Below are positions 17,132 to 24,040 of a stretch of 43,124 nt of DNA, piece after piece. The DNA is taken from NCBI GenBank assembly GCA_001650955.1, contig LXYP01000032.1, positions 1 through 43,124 of the forward strand, given 5' to 3'. The translations under genes were made by a program, and so were the position numbers. Positions within the stretch are counted from its first letter, which is position 1; every line of letters starts with the position of its first letter. The DNA comes from Sphingomonadales bacterium EhC05 (lineage in GTDB: Bacteria > Pseudomonadota > Alphaproteobacteria > Sphingomonadales > Sphingomonadaceae). The notes beneath the pieces were generated by a model, which saw only the letters and a program-made list of their open reading frames with translations, searched no databases and had not been told where the DNA came from.

Positions 17132-18130
17132 TTAAGGCGTCGAGCCGCCCCATAGAGACGGCGATAGAGTGGCTATCCTGCCCTTGTTGATGTGAACCGG
17201 ATATTCCCGATCCTTGGCGACCAGTGACGGCGGGTCGAGATCGACATATTTGGCCCGATCGGCGAGGAACATGGCTGGCGCGATTCCCAGCGATGTACCC
17301 AACATGCATCCCAACATGATCTCGTAATTTTGGGCTTTCGCGGCGTCGGCCAGTGCCAATGCTTCGGTCAGACCACCGCTTTTGTCGAGCTTGATGTTGA
17401 TGCCATCATATTTGCCTTTGAGGCCGTCGAGATCCGACCGTATATGGCAGCTCTCATCTGCAAAAATCGGTAGCAGGCCATCATGGTCGGCCAGACTTTC
17501 GTCCGCGTCGGCGTGCAATGGCTGTTCGATCATCCGCACGCCATATTGCGGCAATTGCGCTGCAACCCGGTTCAATATGTCGATCGTCCAGCTTTCATTG
17601 GCATCAACGAGCAGCTTGGACTTGGGTGCATTGGCATGAACCGCAGCCACGCGCTCAATGATCTGTTCGGCGTCAAGTTTGACTTTCAGCAGCGGATAAT
17701 GATCCAGCGCGCGCGCCTTTTTGCCCATTTCTTCCGGCGTCAAAATGCTGATTGTCTGGACGGTCGAAATGTTGCTGGGCCAAGCCAGGCCAGACAGTTG
17801 CCCGACATCGCGACCAGTCGATTTCGCTTCAAGATCCCACAGCGCCGCATCGATCGCATTTCTGGCTGCACCGGCCGGCATGATCCGTTGCAATTGCGTC
17901 CGGCTCAAGCCGGCCTCCAATCGCTCCCCAAGCTGCTCGACCTGGGCAGTCACGCTTGCGATTGTTTCACCATAGCGGCCATAGGGCACACATTCGCCGC
18001 GCCCGACGACATCATCCTGTTCCAGCAAAACGGTCACCGTTCGCGTTTCCATCCGACCGCCGCGCGAAATGATGAAGGGATTTTGGAGCGGCCAGACCTG
18101 CTCGATGATCGAGAGGGAACGCTGTATCAC
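17132..18130 (-). CDS. dgcA: N-acetyl-D-glutamate racemase DgcA (enolase superfamily)
   Basis: 332 residues, a complete mandelate-racemase/muconate-type enolase-superfamily protein. The capping domain is residues 1-120 and the barrel follows, with the KxK motif (LLKVKLD, Lys149/Lys151), metal ligands Asp176 (LLVDANESW), Glu202 (RMIEQPL) and Asp225 (FADESCH), and the opposite base Lys247 (NIKLDK). By motifs alone it would be called an L-Ala-D/L-Glu-type epimerase. The partner upstream, overlapping by 4 bases, is a DUF1611/DgcN protein, and the dgcN-dgcA pair is described as the D-glutamate catabolic route: N-acetylation by DgcN, then racemisation of N-acetyl-D-Glu to N-acetyl-L-Glu by DgcA. 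Context therefore decides the call. A dipeptide epimerase remains the alternative. Confidence 0.85.
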   Translation of the reverse strand: MIQRSLSIIEQVWPLQNPFIISRGGRMETRTVTVLLEQDDVVGRGECVPYGRYGETIASVTAQVEQLGERLEAGLSRTQLQRIMPAGAARNAIDAALWDLEAKSTGRDVGQLSGLAWPSNISTVQTISILTPEEMGKKARALDHYPLLKVKLDAEQIIERVAAVHANAPKSKLLVDANESWTIDILNRVAAQLPQYGVRMIEQPLHADADESLADHDGLLPIFADESCHIRSDLDGLKGKYDGINIKLDKSGGLTEALALADAAKAQNYEIMLGCMLGTSLGIAPAMFLADRAKYVDLDPPSLVAKDREYPVHINKGRIATLSPSLWGGSTP

Positions 18131-19116
18131 AGACTGTCCACAAAGCGGCCTGTGCCATGGACCATCGGATCAAAGCACGGGACAGAAAATTGCGTTGACA
18201 ATTGCTCACATAGCGCATCAGCCTTGTCCGCACCAACCACCCGGCAATTGATGGCAATAGCGCCCAGCCTTGCATGTGCATTGGTCAGTCGCGCCATCTT
18301 TACATTGGTCTCGATGCAATCCTGCAAGTCCGGCACCGGATAGCCTTTCTTGTCCTTGATTTGCTGACGGCCGACTTCATGACACATGATCAGGACATCT
18401 GCCTGTGCACCGTGGAGAAGGCCAAGCGACACGCCGGCATAAGCGGGATTGAACAAGGAGCCCTGACCCTCGATGACATCCCAATGATCGTCGTCATTTG
18501 CGCCGCAAAGCTGTTCGACGCCGCCGGCGATAAAATCCGATATGACGGCATCGACGGGAAGACCGCTGCCGGAAATCAATATTCCAGTTTGCCCTGTCGC
18601 TCGAAAATCGACGTTAAACCCTTGTGATTTCATTTCTTTTTCAATGGCCAATGCGGTGTACATCTTGCCCACCGAACAATCCGTGCCGACCGTCAATATT
18701 CTTTTGCCACTGCGCTTCGCACCGGTTCCGATCGGCAATTTGCCAATCTCATGGCGGACGTCATGCAGGATCACACCCTTCGCTTCTGCCGCCAATCTGA
18801 GTTCATCGACATCGCTCAACTTTTGATGAAGACCGTTGGCGATGTCCATGCCCGCGTCGATCGCGGCCAAGATATCAGGGCGCCAATCCTGTGAAATGTC
18901 GCCAGTCGTGTTGGTCAGTCCCAGAACAAAGGTTTTCGCACCTTTTGCATATGCTTCATGCGGCGTCAGATATTCCAGTCCCAATGAGAGCGGTTTGCCA
19001 AATTCGCCGACGCATAGATCGGGACGCCATTGCGCAATCCCGCCTGCTGTCTTTATCTGGAGCGGATTGTCGCCATGGCCCAGATAGAGATGATATGGAC
19101 TTTTGATCTGATGCAT
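18127..19116 (-). CDS. dgcN: D-glutamate N-acetyltransferase DgcN (DUF1611 family)
   Basis: 329 residues from the ATG at 19116, chosen because CAGGAAC sits about 6 bases upstream; a longer start at 19155 is unsupported. The N-terminal domain (about 1-125) ends with LHDVRHEIGKLPIGTGA. The C-terminal DUF1611 domain carries a P-loop-like ILTVGTDCSVGKMYTALAIE and the conserved VDFRATGQTGILI, ISDFIAGGVEQL, VIEGQGSLFNPAYAGVSLGL and MCHEVGR. DgcN acetylates D-glutamate using acetyl-CoA in the described D-amino-acid route of marine bacteria. It is the first gene of a two-gene unit with dgcA. The 260-bp space to ndk holds both promoters. Confidence 0.87.
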   Translation of the reverse strand: MHQIKSPYHLYLGHGDNPLQIKTAGGIAQWRPDLCVGEFGKPLSLGLEYLTPHEAYAKGAKTFVLGLTNTTGDISQDWRPDILAAIDAGMDIANGLHQKLSDVDELRLAAEAKGVILHDVRHEIGKLPIGTGAKRSGKRILTVGTDCSVGKMYTALAIEKEMKSQGFNVDFRATGQTGILISGSGLPVDAVISDFIAGGVEQLCGANDDDHWDVIEGQGSLFNPAYAGVSLGLLHGAQADVLIMCHEVGRQQIKDKKGYPVPDLQDCIETNVKMARLTNAHARLGAIAINCRVVGADKADALCEQLSTQFSVPCFDPMVHGTGRFVDSL

Positions 19117-19313
19117 ATGCTGTTCCTGCCTGGTTTGATCGCGCGTTGCCGCCACATATATTGAAGGACGTCAGGTAGGGAAATGGTGCAAAACTGACAT
19201 ATCATATGCGGTCAGTCTATAGTTCCGGGAGACCAGCCTGCAACAAGATTGCAGCACCAAGAGCTGACCGCGCGTCAAAAAGAAGCATAATCAATTCTCC
19301 TAAAACTTGCCAT

Positions 19314-19326
19314 GCTGCAGTGCAGC
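19314..19326. promoter_or_regulatory. Short perfect inverted repeat in the ndk/dgcN promoter region
   Basis: GCTGCA-G-TGCAGC is a perfect 6-1-6 inverted repeat. It lies 51 bases before the ndk start, inside the spacer of a possible -35/-10 pair (TTGCCA at 19307, TAAGCG at 19330). It could be an operator, but its length makes chance occurrence possible. Confidence 0.25.
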
Positions 19327-19376
19327 GGCTAAGCGCGGCGCAAATATACAAATTCCTAGATTTACGGAGCATAATC

Positions 19377-19799
19377 ATGGCCATCACACGGACATTTTCG
19401 ATCATCAAACCTGACGCAGCCCGTCGCAACATCACCGGCGCTGTAACCAAAATGCTTGAAGAGGCTGGCCTTCGCATTGTCGCATCGAAGCGTATTCACA
19501 TGACCAAGGCGCAAGCCGAAGGTTTCTACGCCGTGCATAGCGAACGTCCTTTCTTCGGCGAACTGGTTGATTTCATGACCAGCGGACCTTGCGTCGTGCA
19601 GGTTTTGGAAGGCGAAAACGCCATGCAAGCCAATCGCGACATCATGGGTGCAACCAACCCGGCAGACGCTGCTCCTGGCACGATTCGCAAAGAATTGGCT
19701 GAGAGTCTCGAAGCGAACAGTGTCCATGGTAGCGATAGCGAAGAAAATGCAGCGATTGAAATCGCTTACTTCTTTAACGAAGATGAGATTGTTGGTTAA
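19377..19799 (+). CDS. ndk: Nucleoside diphosphate kinase
   Basis: 140 residues, standard length. Ndk transfers the gamma phosphate between nucleoside triphosphates and diphosphates through a phosphohistidine. It begins [19 protein letters not shown], and the active-site signature [12 protein letters not shown] gives the phospho-accepting His117. [18 protein letters not shown] and [16 protein letters not shown] are family landmarks. The ATG at 19377 has GGAG about 8 bases upstream; upstream in-frame Met codons are not conserved text. It lies alone between dgcN (divergent) and the secreted protein gene. Confidence 0.98.
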   Translation: MAITRTFSIIKPDAARRNITGAVTKMLEEAGLRIVASKRIHMTKAQAEGFYAVHSERPFFGELVDFMTSGPCVVQVLEGENAMQANRDIMGATNPADAAPGTIRKELAESLEANSVHGSDSEENAAIEIAYFFNEDEIVG

Positions 19800-19877
19800 T
19801 CTCAGCTTTTTTCAAGTCGCCGACAATTGCGTATTTTTACTCTCCATTAACCTGATTTACTTACCGTAATTTGGTCA

Positions 19878-19901
19878 GGGAGCGCCGCCTGCGCGGCTCC
19901 C
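19878..19901 (+). terminator. Hairpin downstream of ndk
   Basis: GGGAG (19878-19882) pairs with CTCCC (19897-19901) and CCGC (19885-19888) with GCGG (19893-19896), with a CG bulge and a 4-base loop. It lies 78 bases after ndk and just before the next start. No T-run follows, so it may be a weak terminator or a structure in the leader of the next gene. Confidence 0.35.
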
Positions 19902-19925
19902 GTCTGAATGTGGGAGTATGCACGG

Positions 19926-21806
19926 GTGTCGCGATGGTTCGCGCATAGACTGGTTGTTTTAATGGTGCTGATTGGCGCCGTGACATTTGGCGCGTCCAGT
20001 GCATCAGCCGCCACCTGCGCTTCAGCAGGCGCGCAAGGTTCCGCACCTGCTGCGTGGACGACATATTGTTGGCTGGATTTTTCCGACTATAATGATGCGG
20101 CTGCGCGTTCAGCATCGGGACAGAATTTCTCCTTCGATCTCGCCGATGGCTCGCAACTGCAGTTCACGCTCAACGCTGCGAGCACTGCCGCGACCGCTGC
20201 TGCGGATCAGCCGGCCCCGAGCTGGACCGGCGCGGCCATCGGCAATTCGTCCTTTCTCAACATACCTGGCCGACCGATTCTCTATATGCTGAACAGCGGC
20301 TCGCGGGTGGATTTCACTTTCTCCAATATCACCGTCAACCCGCCGCCTGGTGTCTCGTCGGTCAGCGCCTATGCTTTTGTTGTGGCGGATGCGGAATCGA
20401 CGGACAATGCCGAATTTCTGGAATTTGGAACCAATGGTTCGGCATGGGAGACTTTAGATGCGGTGCCACCGACGAGCGGCAGCCAATATCCAGCGCTCAC
20501 CGGCGTGGGATCGACTATTGTACGGGCATCCGGTGACGGCAACACGGGCAGCGTCGGCGGTTTTATCTTCGGGACCGATACGCCGACCAATGTGACCGCC
20601 ACCATGCAAGGGGCAGGACTGCAGGGCATGATGTTCGCGGTGCGCTTTGCGTCGATCACCCTCAACAAGACCATTACCGGTGCCCGGATTGATCCTGCAG
20701 ACCAATTTACCTTTCAGATTACCTCGACATCATCAGGCACGCCCCTGGCATCCGGTACGACCAGCGGAACCGGCAACGGACCATTTTCAGCTGCCGTCAT
20801 CTCAACTGCTTCCGGTATTCCGATCAATCTGACCGAGGTGATGGCCAGTGGCAGTGCCAGCGCCCTCAGCCAATATCGACCATCTCTCACCTGCTCCAAC
20901 AATAATCCCGGATCGCCGACGACGTTGCCGAACAATTTGCAGACAACCAACTATAATTTTGGTTCACTGGCGTTCGGCGATGCGGTGGAATGTGTGTTCA
21001 ATAATGCAGCCTATCCGCATATTTCATTTGAAAAGCAGCTCGCTGCATCCGGGCGCATATTTGACAGCGATCAGTTCGAAATCCGGATTCGGCAAGGCTC
21101 GTCCACACTCGCGAACACCATTACCAGCGGCACCGGGACGACCGTCACAAATGGTATAATCGCGCCAATTCAAGCGGTTGCAGGGACCAGTTACCGGCTT
21201 GATGAGCTCTCAGCCGGCTCGACGGTCTTGGCGCAATATACGCCCACATTATCCTGCACCAATGACTATGGAGGCTCCAGTTCGGTGGTACCGACATCGC
21301 TTGATATTGATTTCAATTTGGGGCTGGGCGATGTCGTGCGCTGCATTCTGACCAACACACGGAACGTCACGACCGGGGCTCTGATATTATTGAAGCAATC
21401 GACTGTGATCTCGGATCCGATTAACGGCACCAACAATCCCAAACGGATTCCAGGAGCGATTATCCGTTACTCGATAGAGGTAAAGAACCTCGGCAGTTCA
21501 CCAATTGACAATAATAGGATCAGAATTTTTGATCCATTGCCGCCAGATGTCACCTATGATGCGTCGACGCCGGTGCAGTTCATCGAAGGCAGCACGCCCA
21601 GTGGATTGAACAGTTTCAACCCGAGCACGCGAGTCAGTTTCTCCAGCCAGGCTGGCGGCGGTGGACCGTATAATTATGATCCCAATACCAGTGGCTTTGA
21701 TTCCAATGTGAAAGGTCTCAGAATAAGGCCAAGGGGCATTATGGACGCCGCCTCTGGCGTCGACCAACCAAGCTTCACGGTGACATTTGAAGCGCGGGTG
21801 GACTAG
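19926..21806 (+). CDS. Secreted surface protein: CshA-like N-domain, repeated fibril-type domains, DUF11-like C-domain
   Basis: About 626 residues from a GTG at 19926, favoured by GGGAG 9 bases upstream; an ATG at 19908 in the same frame has no such site. The signal peptide (SRWFAHRLVVLMVLIGAVTF...SSASA) leads to a domain of about 215 residues (CWLDFSDYND, GQNFSFDLADGSQLQFTL, YMLNSGSRVDFTFSNITV) that resembles the CshA/choice-of-anchor type. Two similar repeats follow: SITLNKTITGARIDPADQFTF and HISFEKQLAASGRIFDSDQFE, each ending with a Cys pair (SLTCSNNN...VECVFNN, TLSCTNDY...VRCILTN), as in prealbumin-like folds. The C-terminal part (LKQSTVISDPING..., IRYSIEVKNLGSSPIDNNRI) is DUF11-like. There is no sorting motif, and the last residues (FTVTFEARVD) end a strand. 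An exposed adhesin or matrix protein is likely; the partner is unknown. Confidence 0.8.
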   Translation: MSRWFAHRLVVLMVLIGAVTFGASSASAATCASAGAQGSAPAAWTTYCWLDFSDYNDAAARSASGQNFSFDLADGSQLQFTLNAASTAATAAADQPAPSWTGAAIGNSSFLNIPGRPILYMLNSGSRVDFTFSNITVNPPPGVSSVSAYAFVVADAESTDNAEFLEFGTNGSAWETLDAVPPTSGSQYPALTGVGSTIVRASGDGNTGSVGGFIFGTDTPTNVTATMQGAGLQGMMFAVRFASITLNKTITGARIDPADQFTFQITSTSSGTPLASGTTSGTGNGPFSAAVISTASGIPINLTEVMASGSASALSQYRPSLTCSNNNPGSPTTLPNNLQTTNYNFGSLAFGDAVECVFNNAAYPHISFEKQLAASGRIFDSDQFEIRIRQGSSTLANTITSGTGTTVTNGIIAPIQAVAGTSYRLDELSAGSTVLAQYTPTLSCTNDYGGSSSVVPTSLDIDFNLGLGDVVRCILTNTRNVTTGALILLKQSTVISDPINGTNNPKRIPGAIIRYSIEVKNLGSSPIDNNRIRIFDPLPPDVTYDASTPVQFIEGSTPSGLNSFNPSTRVSFSSQAGGGGPYNYDPNTSGFDSNVKGLRIRPRGIMDAASGVDQPSFTVTFEARVD

Positions 21807-21816
21807 GGTAGAGGCC

Positions 21817-22314
21817 TTAGTCTGGCGCTGCGTGATGTCCTTCTGGCACAGCGGCACTGGTCGCCTCTTCGGCGCGTTCCCAGTCGTGAAATGCTTCGCG
21901 CCGAACGATGATCCAGCTGCCATCGCGCCGTTCCAGTCGATCGCAATAGCGGCCCGCGACGATCCAGTCGGTGGCTTTGCCATGGGTTTCGCATGGAGCA
22001 AAATCGGGATTGCCCGCCTCGATATAGTGATAGGCGACAAAATTGGCCTCGGTCGTTGCGCTGTTGCCGTCGTCCGAGAGCGTGATATGGACATTGGATA
22101 TCGAGTGATGGGTGCCCGGGATATTGACCAGAACGTCGCTGGCAAAGCCGATAAATTCATCCGGTGGGCCCTCATATTCCGCATGTTTGTGAATATGATC
22201 ATCGGCGAAGCAGGAACGCACCAGTTTCCAGTCACGGCGATCAATCCCCTTGCAATAGCGATGCAGGATATCGCGTATTTCTTCCCGCGCAGAAAGCTGC
22301 TCCAGATTATACAT
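21817..22314 (-). CDS. SnoaL-like (NTF2-fold) protein
   Basis: 165 residues. The N-terminus MYNLEQLSAREEIRDILHRYCKGIDRRDW is the typical SnoaL_4 start (helix with LHRYCxGIDRxDW), followed by SCFADDHIHKHAEYEG, HSISNVHITLSDDGNSATTEANFVAYHY and GRYCDRLERRDGSWIIVRRE. The fold is a cone of sheet and helices used by polyketide cyclases, dehydratases and ring-hydroxylating dioxygenase small-like subunits. The C-terminal tail is Glu/Ala-rich. GGGAG upstream sets the start. It diverges from the SDR gene by 83 bp, so the two may be co-regulated in catabolism of some small molecule; the substrate cannot be read from the sequence. Confidence 0.85.
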   Translation of the reverse strand: MYNLEQLSAREEIRDILHRYCKGIDRRDWKLVRSCFADDHIHKHAEYEGPPDEFIGFASDVLVNIPGTHHSISNVHITLSDDGNSATTEANFVAYHYIEAGNPDFAPCETHGKATDWIVAGRYCDRLERRDGSWIIVRREAFHDWERAEEATSAAVPEGHHAAPD

Positions 22315-22397
22315 TCAATTGTCTCCCAATTTTGCCAGTCGTTATTGTTGGTCGCTGGCTCTAGCCTCAAGCTTGAAAAGTGTGGAGGAGATAGAGC

Positions 22398-23171
22398 ATG
22401 GGTCGACTGCAAGGCAAAGTGGCAATAATAACAGGTGCGGCCAAAGGCCTGGGTGAAGCCGATGCACGGATGTTCGCGCGCGAAGGCGCCACCGTCATCA
22501 TGACCGATATGGATGCCGAAAATGGTCAGCGGGTTGCCGGAGAGATTGGCGCCGCTGCAGAATTTCATGTGCAGGATGTGGGGGAGGAGCAAGGCTGGGA
22601 AGATCTCGTCGCCGATGTCGTTTCGCGACATGGCCGGCTGGATATTCTCGTCAATAATGCCGGCGTCGTCGAACCCGGAACGATTGAAACCCAGACGACT
22701 GAAGAATATCGCTTTGTCATGGCGGTCAGCGCCGATGGCGCCTTTTTCGGATGTAAATATGCGGTTCCGGCGATGAAGGCCTCAGGTGGCGGATCGATTA
22801 TCAACATGTGTTCGATCGCGTCGATTGTCGGTGAACCGATTGTGGTCGCATATGCGATGGCCAAGGGGGCGATTGAAAGTCTGACTCGCAGCGTCGCAGT
22901 CCATTGCGGGAATAATGAATATGGCATCCGCTGTAACAGCGTCCATCCGGCGGGCATTTTGACGCCGATGGTTGAGAATATCGGTCCCAAGGTGATGGGC
23001 CGCGACGATCTGCGTCCGGCCAGCGAGGGGCCAGGCCCCAGCGTGCTCGGTGAGCCCGATGACATTGCCAATACGGTGCTGTTTCTCGCGTCGGATGAGA
23101 GCAAGTTCATCAACGGCGCTGCGATCCGGGTCGACAATGCCAAATCGGTGATGGAAGGCGTGGTCAATTGA
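22398..23171 (+). CDS. Short-chain dehydrogenase/reductase (SDR)
   Basis: 257 residues, a classical SDR. The cofactor loop is ITGAAKGLGEADARMFAREG, and Asp37 after the second strand (IMTDMDAEN) suggests NAD(H) rather than NADP(H). NNAG (VNNAGVVEP) and the active-site set Ser139 (NMCSIAS), Tyr152 and Lys156 (AYAMAKGA) are present. The fourth member, normally Asn in the VN.xG motif, is replaced: the sequence reads MAVSADGAFFG, with Ser111 at that place. The C-terminus follows the family (GEPDDIANTVLFLASDESKFINGAAIRVDNAKS), with VDNA where most have VDGG. It resembles cyclic-alcohol and steroid dehydrogenases of sphingomonads. The neighbours are a divergent SnoaL-like gene and the downstream LOV regulator. 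Confidence 0.9.
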   Translation: MGRLQGKVAIITGAAKGLGEADARMFAREGATVIMTDMDAENGQRVAGEIGAAAEFHVQDVGEEQGWEDLVADVVSRHGRLDILVNNAGVVEPGTIETQTTEEYRFVMAVSADGAFFGCKYAVPAMKASGGGSIINMCSIASIVGEPIVVAYAMAKGAIESLTRSVAVHCGNNEYGIRCNSVHPAGILTPMVENIGPKVMGRDDLRPASEGPGPSVLGEPDDIANTVLFLASDESKFINGAAIRVDNAKSVMEGVVN

Positions 23172-23235
23172 TTGGCTGAACTGCTTGCCTTGTATGATGT
23201 TGTTCGCGTAAGTTGCGATCATGGCTGGAGATAGA

Positions 23236-23877
23236 GTGAGCGATGACGAAGGGCCGATAGAGGTCCCGCAGGCCGACAAGCCCAAGGCTGCGGTGATGGC
23301 GCTGATCGAAAACAGCCCGATTGCCTCCGTGATCAGCAATCCGCGTCTGCCGGACAATCCGATTGTGGCGGTGAATGATGCGTTCATTGCGCTGACCGGC
23401 TATGACCGCGAGTTCATCGTTGGACGCAATTGCCGCTTTCTGTCAGGTGAGGCGACCGAACCATGGCTGACGGAGGAAATCCGTCGCGGGGTCCGCCAGC
23501 AGAAATCTGTATTGGTTGAAATTCTCAACTATAAGAAAGACGGGACGCCGTTTCAAAATGCGGTTCTGGTTGCGCCGCTGTTTGATGATGACGGGGAGCT
23601 CGAATATTTTCTCGGCTCGCAAGTCGAAATTGACGCGGATGTGCCCAGCCTGAGCAAAGCGCGGCGGATGCGGGCGGTGGAAATCGTCAAGGACTTGTCC
23701 AAACGCCAGCGAGAAGTGCTCAACTTCATCGCCAAAGGGCTGCTCAACAAGCAGATTGCTCATGAGCTCAGTCTCAGCGAGCGGACCGTCAAAATGCACC
23801 GGTCGATCCTGATGAAACGACTCAATGTTCCCAGCGCAGCGGACATGGTCCGGCTGGCGGTCGAAGCGGGAATGTAG
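23236..23877 (+). CDS. LOV-HTH blue-light transcription factor, EL222-like
   Basis: 213 residues from a GTG at 23236 with GGAG 6 bases upstream; an in-frame ATG at 23221 has none. The N-terminal two thirds is a LOV domain: [20 protein letters not shown], then GRNCRFLSG with the flavin-adduct Cys (residue 66 from the GTG), then [19 protein letters not shown] and FLGSQVEID. The linker and the LuxR-type HTH follow ([55 protein letters not shown]). The whole arrangement, length and many motifs match EL222 from Erythrobacter litoralis, where blue light releases the HTH from the LOV domain and lets it dimerise on DNA. I infer the same for this protein. It lies 49 bases from the start of its own message after the SDR gene. 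Confidence 0.93.
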   Translation: MSDDEGPIEVPQADKPKAAVMALIENSPIASVISNPRLPDNPIVAVNDAFIALTGYDREFIVGRNCRFLSGEATEPWLTEEIRRGVRQQKSVLVEILNYKKDGTPFQNAVLVAPLFDDDGELEYFLGSQVEIDADVPSLSKARRMRAVEIVKDLSKRQREVLNFIAKGLLNKQIAHELSLSERTVKMHRSILMKRLNVPSAADMVRLAVEAGM

Positions 23878-23879
23878 TC

Positions 23880-23899
23880 ATACGGTCTATTGACCGTAT
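23880..23899. terminator. Perfect hairpin directly after the LOV-HTH gene
   Basis: ATACGGTC (23880-23887) and GACCGTAT (23892-23899) pair perfectly over 8 bp with a 4-base loop, starting just 2 bases after the LOV-HTH stop. No T-run follows. It could stop or protect the message end; the right arm also carries TTGACC (23890-23895), a -35-like hexamer, but no good -10 follows at 17 bases. Confidence 0.45.
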
Positions 23900-23934
23900 C
23901 GTATCCTCGCAGTTCGCGGGCTAATCACACATAG

Positions 23935-24040
23935 TATCGCGGGTCGGCACATCTCTCTCCCGAGGTCGCACAGTTACTTTTGGTGGCACATCCTCCCTCC
24001 TCCTTTTGTCACCAAAATACTGGCCCGCGATACATTTTTT
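23935..24040 (+). ncRNA. Candidate small RNA with CCUCC motifs and terminator
   Basis: Two nested inverted repeats fill this gap between convergent genes. The outer arms, TATCGCGGGTC (23935-23945) and GGCCCGCGATA (24022-24032), pair over 11 positions with one wobble. The inner arms, TTTTGGTG (23978-23985) and CACCAAAA (24010-24017), pair perfectly. The inner loop holds CCTCCCTCCTCC (23992-24003), an anti-Shine-Dalgarno-like stretch. The outer stem is followed by CA and T6 (24035-24040). This is the shape of a structured small RNA ending in an intrinsic terminator. Unpaired CCUCC motifs are a known feature of several alphaproteobacterial small RNAs. No promoter could be placed, so it might instead be the 3' end of the LOV-HTH message. 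Confidence 0.5.

Noticed and set aside
21498-22631. Minus-strand open frame of about 377 codons
   Set aside because: It crosses the secreted protein, SnoaL-like and SDR genes in a shifted frame; residue composition is odd and no motif is seen.
23878-23934. Promoter for the small-RNA candidate starting with TTGACC at 23890
   Set aside because: No acceptable -10 lies 16-18 bases downstream, and the hexamer is part of a hairpin arm.
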